From assembly GCA_030583885.1 (NCBI GenBank), contig CP129480.1, positions 1,054,001 through 1,118,000 on the forward strand: a stretch of DNA of 64,000 nt, read 5' to 3'. The notes beneath the pieces were generated by a model, which was given only the letters and a program-made list of their open reading frames with translations, did not search any database and was not told the DNA's origin. Position 1 is the first letter of the stretch. The number at the start of each line of letters is the position of its first letter. The position numbers and the translations under genes are program-made. This document shows, piece by piece, positions 7,141-16,910 of the stretch. Source of the DNA: Anaerolineales bacterium (lineage in GTDB: Bacteria; Chloroflexota; Anaerolineae; Anaerolineales; Villigracilaceae).

Positions 7141-10100
7141 ATGAAGCCGTCCATTTTATTGCGCACAAAATTTCTCGTCCCCCGCGCCCGCCCCGATTTC
7201 CTTCCCCGCCCGAAACTTTTGAATTGGCTTGAATCGAATTTGGACAAACGCCTGACTTTGCTCTCCGCCCCAGCAGGATACGGAAAAACGACCCTGCTCG
7301 TGGATTTCATAACCGCTTCATCCCTACCCTTTGCATGGTACACCCTGGATGCACAGGATTCTGACCCGACCGTTTTCCTGACCTACCTGATCGAATCCCT
7401 GCGGAGCATGAAACGCGTGCCCGCATCCCTGACGCGCGCCGTCGGTCAGACTGCCCAGTCCCTGCTCGATAGCGCGGAAGCGAATATTTCTCCCCACCGG
7501 GTGCTGACCGTACTAATCAACGAGCTAGCGGAGCAAATCGAAACCCCCTGGCTGATCGTGCTGGAGGATTATCATTACGTCACCAGCCCGGTTGTCCATC
7601 AACTAGTGGATTTTCTTCTCGAGAACGCCCCCAACGACTTGCGGTTAGTGATTTCCACGCGTGTAGATCCTCCGCTTGCGCTGGCACGTTTGCGGGCGCG
7701 TGGTCAATTGGCGGAGTTGCGTACCTCCTCCCTGCGCTTCCACGATGATGAAGTTTCACACTGGATGCAAACCAACCTGCCTGAAATCTCCAATGAAAGC
7801 CGAAGCCTGTTGAGCGAAAAGACCGAAGGCTGGGTGGCGGCGTTGCAAATTGTCCGTTCGTCCCTCAGTGGACGCGACGCGCAGGATGTGGGCGCCATGC
7901 TCGCAGGCTTAAGCGGTTCCCAGCAATTCGTCTTCGATTATCTGGCGGAGGAGGTCTTTAAACGTCTGCCTGAAGACACGCAGGAGTTTTTGTTGCGTAC
8001 CTCCATTCTCCAGCAAATGGACGCGTCCGCTTGCAATGCAGTTGCGGGCGTGCAAAATGCACAATCCATTTTGGAGGAATTGGAGAAACAGAATCTTTTC
8101 GTCTCAAGCCTGGATCTGCAACGACGCTGGTACCGCTATCATTATCTCTTCCGCGAGTTCCTGCTCAGCCGCCTCCGGCGTGCCGAAACAGAATCGGTTA
8201 CGGGTTTGGAAAGAAGCGCAGGAATGCATTACGAGTCGCAGGGCGAGTTGGAAGCGGCGCTGTCGCATTATCTAAACGCGCAGGATTATGGGTCTGCAGC
8301 GCATGTTGTATCCATCTTCGCGGCGGATTACGTCGAGCGTGGGCGCGTGGAAGTTCTGCATCGTTATCTCAGCGCACTGCCCGCCGACGTGCTGAAAGCC
8401 AATCCCGAGTTGCTTTTGCAGCACGGCAACGCCCACTGGCGGCTGGGACAGACAGGTGCGGCGGTTGCAGCGTTTGAAGATGCGCGCTCCTCGTTTGGGT
8501 TGCAGAACAATTCCAGCGGCATGTGCCGTGCTCTCACCCGCCTTGCGGAAGTCAACCGCGCGCAGGGCAACTACCGCCAGGCGGAGACATTGTCCACCGA
8601 AGCATTATCTTTTGCGGATGAAAATCATGTCGCCCGCGCCGAAGCCTTGATGTCGCTGGCAAAGAGTGTTGGTTTTTTGACAGGCATGGACAAAGGGCGT
8701 CAACTTGCAGAGGAAGCCGTGGAAGAAGCGCGTCTTGCAGAGGATAAAATCAGCGCGCTGGCACGCGCAAACTTTCTACAATCGCTGGGTCAAATTTGTT
8801 GGTGGCACGGCGACCCGCAGGCGACGGTGCGCTATTGTCAGGAGGCCCTGCAGATCGCTCCCGAGGAATTTTCCCCGATCGGTGCGCAGGCATATATTTC
8901 ATTAGTCACGCCATTTTTATATTGGCGCGAATTGGATAAATCCCTGCAATATGCTGAGCGTGGACTTCAAATTGCGCAAACTCTTCATTTGAAAGAATTG
9001 CTTCCCAGCGCATATACTGCTTTGGGAAATGTGTTGACCCGCTTGGGCGAAACCGCGCGAGCCGAAGCAAGCCTGCGGCAGGGCATGGAGATCGGCCAGC
9101 AGTTGGGGCTGGCTTCCTATGAACAATTGATGGCAACGGGTTATCTCGCCTACAACCTGTGCGGGCAGGGGCGCGTGGAGGAAGCCCGTCAATTAGCGGA
9201 AGGCGCCTTGTGGTCATACACAGGCAGTTCTGACACCTACGAAGCGTATGTCTGCCGCAGTGTGCTGGCGGATGTGGCGCTGGAAAACCGTCAACTTGAT
9301 AAGGCGGAACGATTGTTCGAAGAACTAATCGAAGTGGGCGAGCGCAAGCAATTTCGCATTCCACTGGCGATGGTGTATTTCGGACTGGCGTATATTCATC
9401 TCGAAACCAAACGTGCCGAAAGCGGTTTGGACTACGCCCGCAAGGCGCTCCGTTTAATTGAAGCCTCCCGCACATTCCAACTTTTTCTCGATCAAGGCAT
9501 CCGCTCGCAGGTTGTCAGTGAGGCGTTGCTCCGCGCGGGGGAGAAGAGTCCGTTTCTTGAGCGCGTGCTGGAGAACCTGCCAGAGAAACCCATCGAAGTA
9601 TCGATTCAGGATCGTTACTCGATACAAGTGCAGTGTTTCGGGAATTTCCGCGTTCTGTTAAATGGAGAGGAAGTTTCACAGGAGCGTTGGGTTTCTGCCA
9701 AGGCGCGTGACCTGCTCGCATATTTCGTCACCATGCGCGGCGAGAAGATGCCAGCGGATAGAGTCTTCGATGCGATCTGGGGTGAAAAAGAACGGACGAG
9801 CCGTACTGCATTCCATACCGCCCTGTCCCGCCTCCGCAACGCGCTGAAAATTGGTGACGACAGCCCACGCTTGATCCTCGTTGAAGTGGGCGAATACTGG
9901 CTGGATTCTGCGCGTTTTGCGATTGATGTGGATGAGTTCAATGCGGTAATTGCCAAGGCGCGTGTAGCATCCAATGTGCATAGCCGCGCGGAATGGCATG
10001 CGCATGCCGTATCCATGTATCATGGCGAGTATTTACAGAATATGTATTACGAGTGGGTGTTCCCCGAGCGGCGAAGATTAGCCCAGTCCTATCTCGTTGC

Positions 10101-10362
10101 GTTGCAGGAACTCGCCCTCTACCATTTATCCACACGATCTCCAAGGCAGGCAATTGGATATATTGAGAAAGCCATTCTGCTCGATCAATTGAACGAAGGC
10201 CTGTACTGCCAGGCCATGCGTGCATATGCAGAAGTGGGCGACCGTTCCAGCATGGCGCGTATTTATACTGAATTGCAAAATGTACTCTTTAGTGAGTTGG
10301 GTGAAGAACCGCTGCTGGAAACCGCGCACCTGTACAAGGACTTGCTAAAAAAAAGTAAATAA
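7141..10362 (+). CDS. MalT-like AAA/TPR transcriptional activator with SARP-type C-terminus
   Basis: A 1073-residue cytoplasmic regulator. The N-terminus (RTKFLVPRARPDFLPRPKLL) and Walker A SAPAGYGKTT at residues 42-51 define a STAND-type ATPase like MalT; LIVLEDYHYV is the likely Walker B. Residues of about 370-800 are TPR-like helices. From about 825 a winged-helix OmpR-like domain (QVQCFGNFRVLLNGEEVS) is followed by a bacterial transcriptional activator domain to the end, instead of MalT's LuxR helix-turn-helix. It is divergent from the peptide transporter operon, which it probably controls in response to an imported ligand. The two TTTGCAAA boxes are candidate sites. Confidence 0.85.
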   Translation: MKPSILLRTKFLVPRARPDFLPRPKLLNWLESNLDKRLTLLSAPAGYGKTTLLVDFITASSLPFAWYTLDAQDSDPTVFLTYLIESLRSMKRVPASLTRAVGQTAQSLLDSAEANISPHRVLTVLINELAEQIETPWLIVLEDYHYVTSPVVHQLVDFLLENAPNDLRLVISTRVDPPLALARLRARGQLAELRTSSLRFHDDEVSHWMQTNLPEISNESRSLLSEKTEGWVAALQIVRSSLSGRDAQDVGAMLAGLSGSQQFVFDYLAEEVFKRLPEDTQEFLLRTSILQQMDASACNAVAGVQNAQSILEELEKQNLFVSSLDLQRRWYRYHYLFREFLLSRLRRAETESVTGLERSAGMHYESQGELEAALSHYLNAQDYGSAAHVVSIFAADYVERGRVEVLHRYLSALPADVLKANPELLLQHGNAHWRLGQTGAAVAAFEDARSSFGLQNNSSGMCRALTRLAEVNRAQGNYRQAETLSTEALSFADENHVARAEALMSLAKSVGFLTGMDKGRQLAEEAVEEARLAEDKISALARANFLQSLGQICWWHGDPQATVRYCQEALQIAPEEFSPIGAQAYISLVTPFLYWRELDKSLQYAERGLQIAQTLHLKELLPSAYTALGNVLTRLGETARAEASLRQGMEIGQQLGLASYEQLMATGYLAYNLCGQGRVEEARQLAEGALWSYTGSSDTYEAYVCRSVLADVALENRQLDKAERLFEELIEVGERKQFRIPLAMVYFGLAYIHLETKRAESGLDYARKALRLIEASRTFQLFLDQGIRSQVVSEALLRAGEKSPFLERVLENLPEKPIEVSIQDRYSIQVQCFGNFRVLLNGEEVSQERWVSAKARDLLAYFVTMRGEKMPADRVFDAIWGEKERTSRTAFHTALSRLRNALKIGDDSPRLILVEVGEYWLDSARFAIDVDEFNAVIAKARVASNVHSRAEWHAHAVSMYHGEYLQNMYYEWVFPERRRLAQSYLVALQELALYHLSTRSPRQAIGYIEKAILLDQLNEGLYCQAMRAYAEVGDRSSMARIYTELQNVLFSELGEEPLLETAHLYKDLLKKSK

Positions 10363-10426
10363 ACGTTCAGGGCGGTGTATTAAATGATTTGAGCCATCAC
10401 TCCGCATTTAAGAACATGTTCCCGCA

Positions 10427-11338
10427 TCATGATTCCTGTAAAACCTGCTCCGCCAGCGCAATGGCGCCCAGCATGCCCGAGCGATTCCCCAACCCCGGTG
10501 AGACGATGTAGGATTCGATGTTTTCAAGGATGACGGGCGACTGGATATAGCCGTTGATGAGTTCCCGCGTCCTGACCTGGATCCCGGGCAGGAGATGCGG
10601 CAATGTGCCTACGCCGCCGCCGATGATGATCCGTTGTGGAGAAAGGGTGAACGAATAGCTTGCCAGTGCCTGTGCAATGTAATCCGATTCAAGTTCCCAG
10701 GCGGGATGATCCTTTGGAAGAGTGTGGCTTGGTTGTCCCCATCGTTTTTTGATGGCAACACCCGAGGCGAGGCCTTCAAAGCAGTCGTCGTGAAATGGAC
10801 AGGTCCCACTGAATGGATCTTTATCAAAATCATGCTTGACGGCAATATGCCCCATTTCGGGGTGTATCAATCCGTGCAGGAGGTTTCCGCCGACATATGC
10901 ACCGCCTCCGATGCCTGTGCCAATCGTGAGATAAATGAACGTTTGCAGTCCCTGGCCCTTGCCCCAGCGCCATTCACCCAATGCCGCACCATTGACATCC
11001 GTGTCAAAAGCGATGGGAACATCGAATGCTGAAGACAAAATTCGCACCACGTTCGCACCTGTCCAGCCGGGTTTTGGCGTCGGAAGGATATGCCCATAGG
11101 TCGGCGAGGCAGGATTCGGGTCGAGCGGACCGAAGCATGCAAATCCAATGGCGGAAAGTTTACCGAGGCTCTCCTCCTGCTGTTTGAAGAAATCCACAGC
11201 CTGGGCCATTGTCTCTTCGGGTAGCGTGGTTTGAAAGCGGGCTTCTGCGCAGATATTGTTGGGCCCCATGCTGACAGCGCAGACAAATTTTGTGCCGCCG
11301 CCTTCGATGCCGCCATATAGATGATGATTGTTTTTCAT
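10427..11338 (-). CDS. ROK-family sugar kinase (fructokinase-like)
   Basis: A 303-residue cytoplasmic kinase of the ROK family, probably phosphorylating fructose or glucose. [14 protein letters not shown] near the N-terminus is the phosphate-binding motif, followed by [21 protein letters not shown], and the zinc motif region HPEMGH...[10 protein letters not shown]. The GGIEGGGTK form and CPFHxxCxEG are typical of ScrK/GmuE-type fructokinases. Its ATG overlaps the GH13 stop (ATGA). Last gene of the alpha-glucoside operon, it would trap the hydrolysis product. Confidence 0.85.
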   Translation of the reverse strand: MKNNHHLYGGIEGGGTKFVCAVSMGPNNICAEARFQTTLPEETMAQAVDFFKQQEESLGKLSAIGFACFGPLDPNPASPTYGHILPTPKPGWTGANVVRILSSAFDVPIAFDTDVNGAALGEWRWGKGQGLQTFIYLTIGTGIGGGAYVGGNLLHGLIHPEMGHIAVKHDFDKDPFSGTCPFHDDCFEGLASGVAIKKRWGQPSHTLPKDHPAWELESDYIAQALASYSFTLSPQRIIIGGGVGTLPHLLPGIQVRTRELINGYIQSPVILENIESYIVSPGLGNRSGMLGAIALAEQVLQES

Positions 11339-12936
11339 TTCTTCATTTGCAGCCAGAGATGGGAATAGGGTTCGAGCATAAGTTCATTGGAGATGATATG
11401 CATGTGGCCTGCGAAAAGGTCCAGGTAGGTATTCTGATATTGTAGCGGGAGTTTCACGATTTGGGTGGATCGACTTAGATTGTTCAGGATCAGCATGATA
11501 TCCTCCCCGTGCTGGCGTATATAGGCGGCGACATGGGGATTACCGGTTTCGATCCACTCCATGCCGCTGCTCCCGAACGCATCATGCTTCTTGCGAATGG
11601 CGATCATACGCTTGATGGAGTTGAATAACGAATTTGGATCGTTGATCTGGCTGGCGACATTGATGTTCTGATGTCCAAGTTTGCCTTTGACGAGTTCTGA
11701 ATACGGCTTGACTTCAGAAAACCCGGCATTCGGCGAATCATCCCATTGCATCGGCGTACGAACGCCGTTTCGGTCGGGCAGGTCGAGATTGTCGCCCATG
11801 CCGATCTCATCGCCATAGTAAAGGATGGGCGAACCGGGCAAAGTGAACAGCAGGGAATTGGCAAGTTCGATCTTGCGGCGGTCGTTATCCAGCAACGGTG
11901 TGAGGCGGCGGCGGATGCCAAGGTTGAGTTTCATGCGCAGTTCGGGCGCGTACTGTTCCCACATCCACCGGCGTTCTTCGGGTGTGACCATCTCCAGCGT
12001 GAGTTCATCATGATTGCGCAGGAAGGTACACCACTGACAATTTTCAGGAATGGGCGGCGTACGTTGCATGATGTCCGCCATGTCTTCGTAGCGTTCCTTT
12101 TTAAGCGCCATGTAAATGCGAGGCATGATGGGGAAGTGGAATCCCATGTGGAATTCGTCGCCGTCGCCGAAATACGGGCGCACATCTTCGGGTCCCTGGT
12201 TCGCTTCGCAAAGCAGGATGCGGTCTGGATAATGCTTGTCCATGAAGGCGCGCAGTTTTTTAAGGTAGGCGTGGGTTTCGGGCAGGTTCTCGCAGTTGGT
12301 GCCTTCGCGCTCAAAGAGATAAGGAACCGCATCAGCGCGGAAGCCGTGAATTCCCAGATCCAGCCAAAAACGCGCCACGTTAAACATCTCCTCCTGCACT
12401 TTGGGATTATCAAAATTCAAGTCCGGCTGGCTGGAATAAAAACGATGCCAGAAATATTTGCCCGCTTTTTCGTCCCATGTCCAGTTGGAGGTTTCGGTAT
12501 CCAGAAAGATGATGCGCGCATCCTTGTATTTTTGGTCGGTGTCACTCCAGACATAGTAATCGCGGTACGGCGAGTCGGGGTCGGAGCGGGAAGCCTGGAA
12601 CCAGGGATGCTGATCGGAGGTGTGATTCAGCACCAGGTCCATGATGATGCGTATGTTCCGCTGGTGCGCCTTGGCGATCAACTCCTTCAGGTCATCCAGC
12701 GAGCCGTAGGATTCATCCACGTTATAATAATCCGCGATGTCATAACCGTCGTCGTTGAGCGGCGAGGGATAGATCGGCATGAGCCAGATGCAATCGATGC
12801 CGAGGGTTTGCAGGTAATCGAGTTTTTCCGCGACACCGTGCAGGTCGCCGCGCCCGTCGCCGTTGCTGTCCTTGAAGGAGCGCACGGAGATTTCATAAAA
12901 GACTGCGTTTTTGTACCAGAGATTATTGTCCATCAT
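11335..12936 (-). CDS. treS: GH13 alpha-amylase-family enzyme, trehalose synthase (TreS)-like
   Basis: A 533-residue (beta/alpha)8 enzyme. [40 protein letters not shown] and [10 protein letters not shown] match TreS, which interconverts maltose and trehalose. Catalytic residues are Asp in [10 protein letters not shown] (near 202), Glu in LLCEANQ (near 241) and Asp in RNHDE (near 309). The start is the ATG pair at 12936/12933; the frame is open to 13290 but would overlap the neighbouring enzyme heavily. It overlaps the GH63-like gene by 14 bases and the kinase gene by four. A related oligo-alpha-1,6-glucosidase or amylosucrase-like activity cannot be excluded. Confidence 0.8.
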   Translation of the reverse strand: MMDNNLWYKNAVFYEISVRSFKDSNGDGRGDLHGVAEKLDYLQTLGIDCIWLMPIYPSPLNDDGYDIADYYNVDESYGSLDDLKELIAKAHQRNIRIIMDLVLNHTSDQHPWFQASRSDPDSPYRDYYVWSDTDQKYKDARIIFLDTETSNWTWDEKAGKYFWHRFYSSQPDLNFDNPKVQEEMFNVARFWLDLGIHGFRADAVPYLFEREGTNCENLPETHAYLKKLRAFMDKHYPDRILLCEANQGPEDVRPYFGDGDEFHMGFHFPIMPRIYMALKKERYEDMADIMQRTPPIPENCQWCTFLRNHDELTLEMVTPEERRWMWEQYAPELRMKLNLGIRRRLTPLLDNDRRKIELANSLLFTLPGSPILYYGDEIGMGDNLDLPDRNGVRTPMQWDDSPNAGFSEVKPYSELVKGKLGHQNINVASQINDPNSLFNSIKRMIAIRKKHDAFGSSGMEWIETGNPHVAAYIRQHGEDIMLILNNLSRSTQIVKLPLQYQNTYLDLFAGHMHIISNELMLEPYSHLWLQMKK

Positions 12937-14692
12937 TTTTGTTTGACGTTTCCATATATTCCTGAATTGCAAGTTCGATGAAGACCGCCGCGCTCCACCC
13001 GAAAATTGGTGCGGCGGACCCGGGCGCTTCGCCACTCTGTGAGTTGTAGTACTCGTGGATACCCGCTTGCCCTGCGATGATGCCCAGTGTTTTCTCGCGC
13101 AGTTCCTTCGCAAGTTGATGCTCTCCAATGGTTTGCAACGCTTCGATGAAGAAGTAATTAATATTCGCCCAGACGGGTCCTCGCCACATTTTTTCGGCGC
13201 TGTAGGCCGGGTCGTTGTAGGCGACGGTTGGCAGTGGGTACCTGTCCCAAAACTCGGACGGGTCTTGCAGGTGGGCAAGCAGGCGAGCATTGATTTTTTT
13301 CGGCAGTTGACCCGTCCACATCGGATAGAGATTGAAAGGGGTCAGCACGGGAATCGATTTTTCGTTGTGCAGTGCATTGAAGATACCCTTTTCTTCATCC
13401 CAAAGGTGTTCGATGATGCGTTCCGTTAACCTATCCGCTTTTCTTTTCCAATCTTTTGCTTCATCAACTTGGCCGATGATCTCCGCGATTTTCGCCAGCG
13501 CATTCATTTGAATTACCAAATACGTGTTGATGTCCGGTGATTCGACGGGCAGTCCATGATCCCATAGCGGACTGTTATCCAGTCCCGATGAATACGGATG
13601 GGTGTATTGCACAATGCCGTCGTTGTCATCGTCGTTGTGCGCGAACCACCAGGCGTTTTCGCGTTTCAGCGGTTCGTAGATTTCTTTCAAAAATTCCACG
13701 TTGGGATCAATCTCGTTGATTTTCAACGCCGCCCACGCCATGATGGGAGGCTTTGTTACCTTCGCGTGGATGGGATGACCGATCTCGGAGACCACGCCTT
13801 CATCGAAGATCGCGTCGGGGAGCATCCCGTCGGGCAGTTGATTCGCCAGCATGACTCGAATTTGGTCCCGCGCAAGTTCGGGGTCCACGTGGCGGAAGGC
13901 GATGGCGTGCAGGGCGCTGTCCCACAGCCACGCGCCGACATAAAACGCCTTGGTCGGCATCATGGCTTCGTACTTGACAAATCCCGACGGACTGACCAGA
14001 TTGTTCGCCATGACCCACCACGCATACGCATATTTCTCGCGGCGTTCTTCGTTCACTTCTGGCACATGTTCGAACCATTTTTGCCAGCGGGTGAGTGCGC
14101 TCTTGTGCGCAACCGAAAAAGGGATTGAGGACGGAGCGTTGTCATCTCCAATGCGGAGCGTGACCGAGCAATCTTCCTGCGCCTGTACAATGAATTCCAG
14201 GATGTGACTTTGCTCATCAGCCCGCAGCTGGTTGGTGATCGCCCTGCCATTGCTCACGCTGTACACCGCATCGCGGACATGCCTCCATTCGCCGCGCGAA
14301 TCTGTTTTGTGCCAGTGGACAGGCCGTACTCGAAAGCGCATCCCTGTGGCTTTTTGATTTGGCAGACCGAACGTCAGGGTGGCTTCATCCAGAAAGACGA
14401 GGCGAAAATCCCCGACGCGGGATTGAAACGTGAGCATTTCAGGCGATGTGGAGGTCTTGAATTCCAGCGGATTTCCCTGCTCATCCATGAAGCGCAGGTC
14501 TTCAATAAATGGCGGGCGATGGAGATAACTTTCGATGCCCGGCTCCACTTGGATAAGCCGCTCTGCCAATTTTATGTACAGAGCGGACTTATCAGGATGT
14601 TGATAAACCAGCAGGCGTGAGCCTCGGTCACTGAATGGGACGTGCGTGATCTCGATTTTGTCCCGCAGGAATTTCAGCAGTGACGTATCCAA
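12923..14692 (-). CDS. GH63/trehalase-like (alpha/alpha)6-barrel glycosidase
   Basis: A 589-residue enzyme whose C-terminal half has the (alpha/alpha)6-barrel signatures of GH63/GH37-type glucosidases: [54 protein letters not shown] and [20 protein letters not shown]. It has no signal peptide, so it acts on imported sugar. The start is TTG at 14692, directly after the malG stop, with AAAGGAT five bases upstream. Together with TreS and the ROK kinase it suggests breakdown of an alpha-glucoside such as trehalose, sucrose or a glucosylated compatible solute. The precise family could also be an amylo-alpha-1,6-glucosidase relative. Confidence 0.7.
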   Translation of the reverse strand: MDTSLLKFLRDKIEITHVPFSDRGSRLLVYQHPDKSALYIKLAERLIQVEPGIESYLHRPPFIEDLRFMDEQGNPLEFKTSTSPEMLTFQSRVGDFRLVFLDEATLTFGLPNQKATGMRFRVRPVHWHKTDSRGEWRHVRDAVYSVSNGRAITNQLRADEQSHILEFIVQAQEDCSVTLRIGDDNAPSSIPFSVAHKSALTRWQKWFEHVPEVNEERREKYAYAWWVMANNLVSPSGFVKYEAMMPTKAFYVGAWLWDSALHAIAFRHVDPELARDQIRVMLANQLPDGMLPDAIFDEGVVSEIGHPIHAKVTKPPIMAWAALKINEIDPNVEFLKEIYEPLKRENAWWFAHNDDDNDGIVQYTHPYSSGLDNSPLWDHGLPVESPDINTYLVIQMNALAKIAEIIGQVDEAKDWKRKADRLTERIIEHLWDEEKGIFNALHNEKSIPVLTPFNLYPMWTGQLPKKINARLLAHLQDPSEFWDRYPLPTVAYNDPAYSAEKMWRGPVWANINYFFIEALQTIGEHQLAKELREKTLGIIAGQAGIHEYYNSQSGEAPGSAAPIFGWSAAVFIELAIQEYMETSNKNDGQ

Positions 14693-15877
14693 TTATCCTT
14701 TGACCGCGCCAGCCAGCATGCCGCGCACGAAGTAACGTTGAAGTGAGAAGAACACGATCATGGGCAGCAGCATGGAGAGGAATGCCGAGGCGGTCAACAA
14801 CTGCCAGCCTGCGCCGAGCGATGTGACCATGTTGCTGATCTGATACGTCATGACCGGGGTTGTGCCGCCGAGAAAGACCAAGGCAACGAGCAGGTCGTTC
14901 CAGACCCATAGGAATTGAAAGATGCCAAGCGAGGCAATGGCAGGCATCGCCAGCGGAATGACCAATCGGAAAAACACGGTCCAATGGGATGCGCCGTCAA
15001 TGTAGGCGGCTTCAAACAGGTCACGCGGGAGCGACCCGAGGAAATTTCTCATCAGGTAGATGGCATACGGCATTCCGAATCCCGTATGGAAGAGCCAGAC
15101 ACCGAGGAATGTCCCGTTCAATCCCAGTTGAGCATAAAGCCGTGAGATCGGGACCAGCGTCATCTGAAGCGGAACCACCTGCAACCCGACCAGGATCGAG
15201 AAGAGCAGGAAGCGTCCTTTAAAGTCCAGCCAGGCAAATGCATACCCTGCAAAGGCGGCAAACAAAATGGGCAGGAAAGTTGCCGGGATGGTCACGATCA
15301 GGCTGTTGAGGAAGGCACGACCCATGCCGCGCGGATTGAGGAGGTCGCTGGAATTACAGGCAATATCCGGAGGGGCGGCGCCTGCCGCGCAGTCCTGCTG
15401 ATAGGTGCTTGTGCCGCGATATCCTACGAGCGCGTCAATGTAATTGCTGAATGTAAAGCGTGCCGAAGACTGGAGCCCGGAGATGATTCTCATATAGGAA
15501 CTGATATTTGCAGCGGCTTGCGATTCGGGGATGGGAACTGCCTGCATGTGCGGTTGACCGTTGATCTCCGCGCGCAGTGACACCAGGAGTTGAACGGAAC
15601 GCGGGAAGTGCTGGACCAGGTTTGGATCGGTGAGATTTGCGTTTGGCAGGGCGGTCCCATCCGCCCCGTGGCAGGAGGCGCAGTACTGGCCATATTCCGT
15701 AGAACCGCGCGGAGGAGAAAGCACTGTCCACCAGCCGGAGGTGTTGATTGCCTGTGCCGGGCGCAGGGAGGTGATGAGCAGACCGAACGTAGGGACGACC
15801 CAGACCAGGATCATGAAAATGATGATGAAGTGGGTGGGAATCTGGTTGATGATCTTGTTGATGCGGTCGCGGTTCAT
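14693..15877 (-). CDS. sugar ABC transporter permease (MalG family) with inserted cytochrome c-like domain
   Basis: A 394-residue permease. TM1 is near residues 16-38, the remaining segments run from about 190 to 385, and the coupling loop EAAYIDGASHWTVFFRLVIP is near 289-308; the end AVKG is typical of MalG. Between TM1 and TM2, residues 52-135 form an unusual insertion with CASCH at 66-70 (haem c motif), GADGTALPNANL after it, and Met111 in PHMQAVPIPE as a possible axial ligand, followed by a helix ending ISSYMRIIS. This is the layout of a class I cytochrome c. C163 and C174 lie in the following loop. The start is ATG at 15877 with AGGAGG nine bases upstream; it overlaps the malF stop (ATGA). 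Confidence 0.85.
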   Translation of the reverse strand: MNRDRINKIINQIPTHFIIIFMILVWVVPTFGLLITSLRPAQAINTSGWWTVLSPPRGSTEYGQYCASCHGADGTALPNANLTDPNLVQHFPRSVQLLVSLRAEINGQPHMQAVPIPESQAAANISSYMRIISGLQSSARFTFSNYIDALVGYRGTSTYQQDCAAGAAPPDIACNSSDLLNPRGMGRAFLNSLIVTIPATFLPILFAAFAGYAFAWLDFKGRFLLFSILVGLQVVPLQMTLVPISRLYAQLGLNGTFLGVWLFHTGFGMPYAIYLMRNFLGSLPRDLFEAAYIDGASHWTVFFRLVIPLAMPAIASLGIFQFLWVWNDLLVALVFLGGTTPVMTYQISNMVTSLGAGWQLLTASAFLSMLLPMIVFFSLQRYFVRGMLAGAVKG

Positions 15878-16836
15878 CGTGTTTCCTCCTGCGCGATGAA
15901 GCGCCTGACATTTAAGTAGATGAATGGGATGATCGCGATGACAAGGATAACTGCGATCGCCGTACCGCGCCCGACGTTGAAGTTTTTGTACATTTCCGTG
16001 TACATGCGATTGGCGATCACATCGGTGCTGAAGTTGCCGCCGGTCATCACGTACACGATATCGAACAACTTGAGCACGTTGATGACCATTGTGGTAATGA
16101 CAACGACAATGGTCGGCATGATAATTGGAACCATGATCTTCCAGAATATTGACCATTCATTGGCGCCATCCATGCGTGCGGCTTCGATGATCTCATCGGG
16201 CACTGACTTAAGGGATGCGGAAAGGATGGTCATGCAGAAACCCGTCCAGATCCAAACGCCTACGACGATCAATGCAACGGTATTGACTTGCAGTGTGGAC
16301 ATATATGCGATGGGTTGCCCGCCCAGCGAGGTGACAAGGGCGTTGAGCAGACCGATCTGCACCTGCTGGGTTCCATAGTCATATACGAATTTCCAGATGA
16401 TGCCGGCGCCGACAAAGGAGACTGCCATCGGCATAAAGATGATGGATTTTGCAAGCGCCTCATACTTGACCCGGTCTGCCATCACCGCAAAAGCCAGACC
16501 CAGGCCGACGGTTCCGCTCACCATCAGGACGATCCACTTGAGCGTGTTTCCGTAGGACGACAGCCAAAAGGATGACCAAAATGTGGAAACCGAGCGGGTA
16601 TCGAACTCTGACGTCAAGGCATAGCGATAGTTTTCGAAGATGCCCCAACATGGATTGCCAGCCACGCAGGTCGTGGCGGCTGAGGCCGTACCATCCTTAT
16701 TTTTCAAACTCAATGAGATCGTGTTGATCATCGGGTAGACGATAAAAAAGGTCATGATCAACAACGCAGGCAGGAGATATAACCAGGGCGCAAACCTGCC
16801 CTGCCTCATGATGTTGGGGACAGAACGTGGAGCCAT
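15874..16836 (-). CDS. sugar ABC transporter permease (MalF family)
   Basis: A 320-residue inner-membrane permease with six predicted segments and the coupling loop EAARMDGANEWSIFWKIMVP. The first periplasmic loop contains C57 and C63 (TTCVAGNPCW), which could form a disulfide and are unusual for the family. The start is ATG at 16836 with AAGGAGG upstream. It sits between the binding protein and the MalG partner. No ATPase is in this operon, so a shared MsmK/MalK-type ATPase elsewhere is expected. Confidence 0.9.
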   Translation of the reverse strand: MAPRSVPNIMRQGRFAPWLYLLPALLIMTFFIVYPMINTISLSLKNKDGTASAATTCVAGNPCWGIFENYRYALTSEFDTRSVSTFWSSFWLSSYGNTLKWIVLMVSGTVGLGLAFAVMADRVKYEALAKSIIFMPMAVSFVGAGIIWKFVYDYGTQQVQIGLLNALVTSLGGQPIAYMSTLQVNTVALIVVGVWIWTGFCMTILSASLKSVPDEIIEAARMDGANEWSIFWKIMVPIIMPTIVVVITTMVINVLKLFDIVYVMTGGNFSTDVIANRMYTEMYKNFNVGRGTAIAVILVIAIIPFIYLNVRRFIAQEETR

Positions 16837-16862
16837 GCGAGCCTCCTTTGGTGAAATCAAGA

Positions 16863-16892
16863 CTGGGGACGCCTCCATGGAGGCGTCCCCAG
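16863..16892 (-). terminator. perfect 30-base palindrome downstream of the sugar-binding protein gene
   Basis: CTGGGGACGCCTCCA (16863-16877) is followed directly by its reverse complement to 16892. It lies between the binding-protein stop and the malF ribosome site, with no T-run. The position matches the hairpin after the peptide-binding protein gene (5255-5313), so it probably lowers permease expression relative to the binding protein. Confidence 0.65.
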
Positions 16893-16910
16893 AAATGGGA
16901 ATGTTGCTGG

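Noticed and set aside
11746..12981. 411-codon frame antisense to the TreS-like gene
   Set aside because: It is a mirror of a GC-rich coding region; the TreS frame has clear catalytic motifs, and this one has none.
12937..13290. Upstream extension of the TreS-like frame by 118 codons
   Set aside because: It would overlap the GH63-like gene by 368 bases, and the extra residues have no similarity to GH13 N-termini.
14693..15877. Cytochrome motif in MalG as a chance CxxCH
   Set aside because: Chance is unlikely because the motif is followed by GADGTALPN, a possible Met ligand and a closing helix, at cytochrome c spacing, in an outside loop; it was kept as a finding.
15878..16156. Upstream extension of the MalG frame by 93 codons
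   Set aside because: It is out of frame with malF coding sequence, rich in His and Arg, and the ATG at 15877 has a strong ribosome site.
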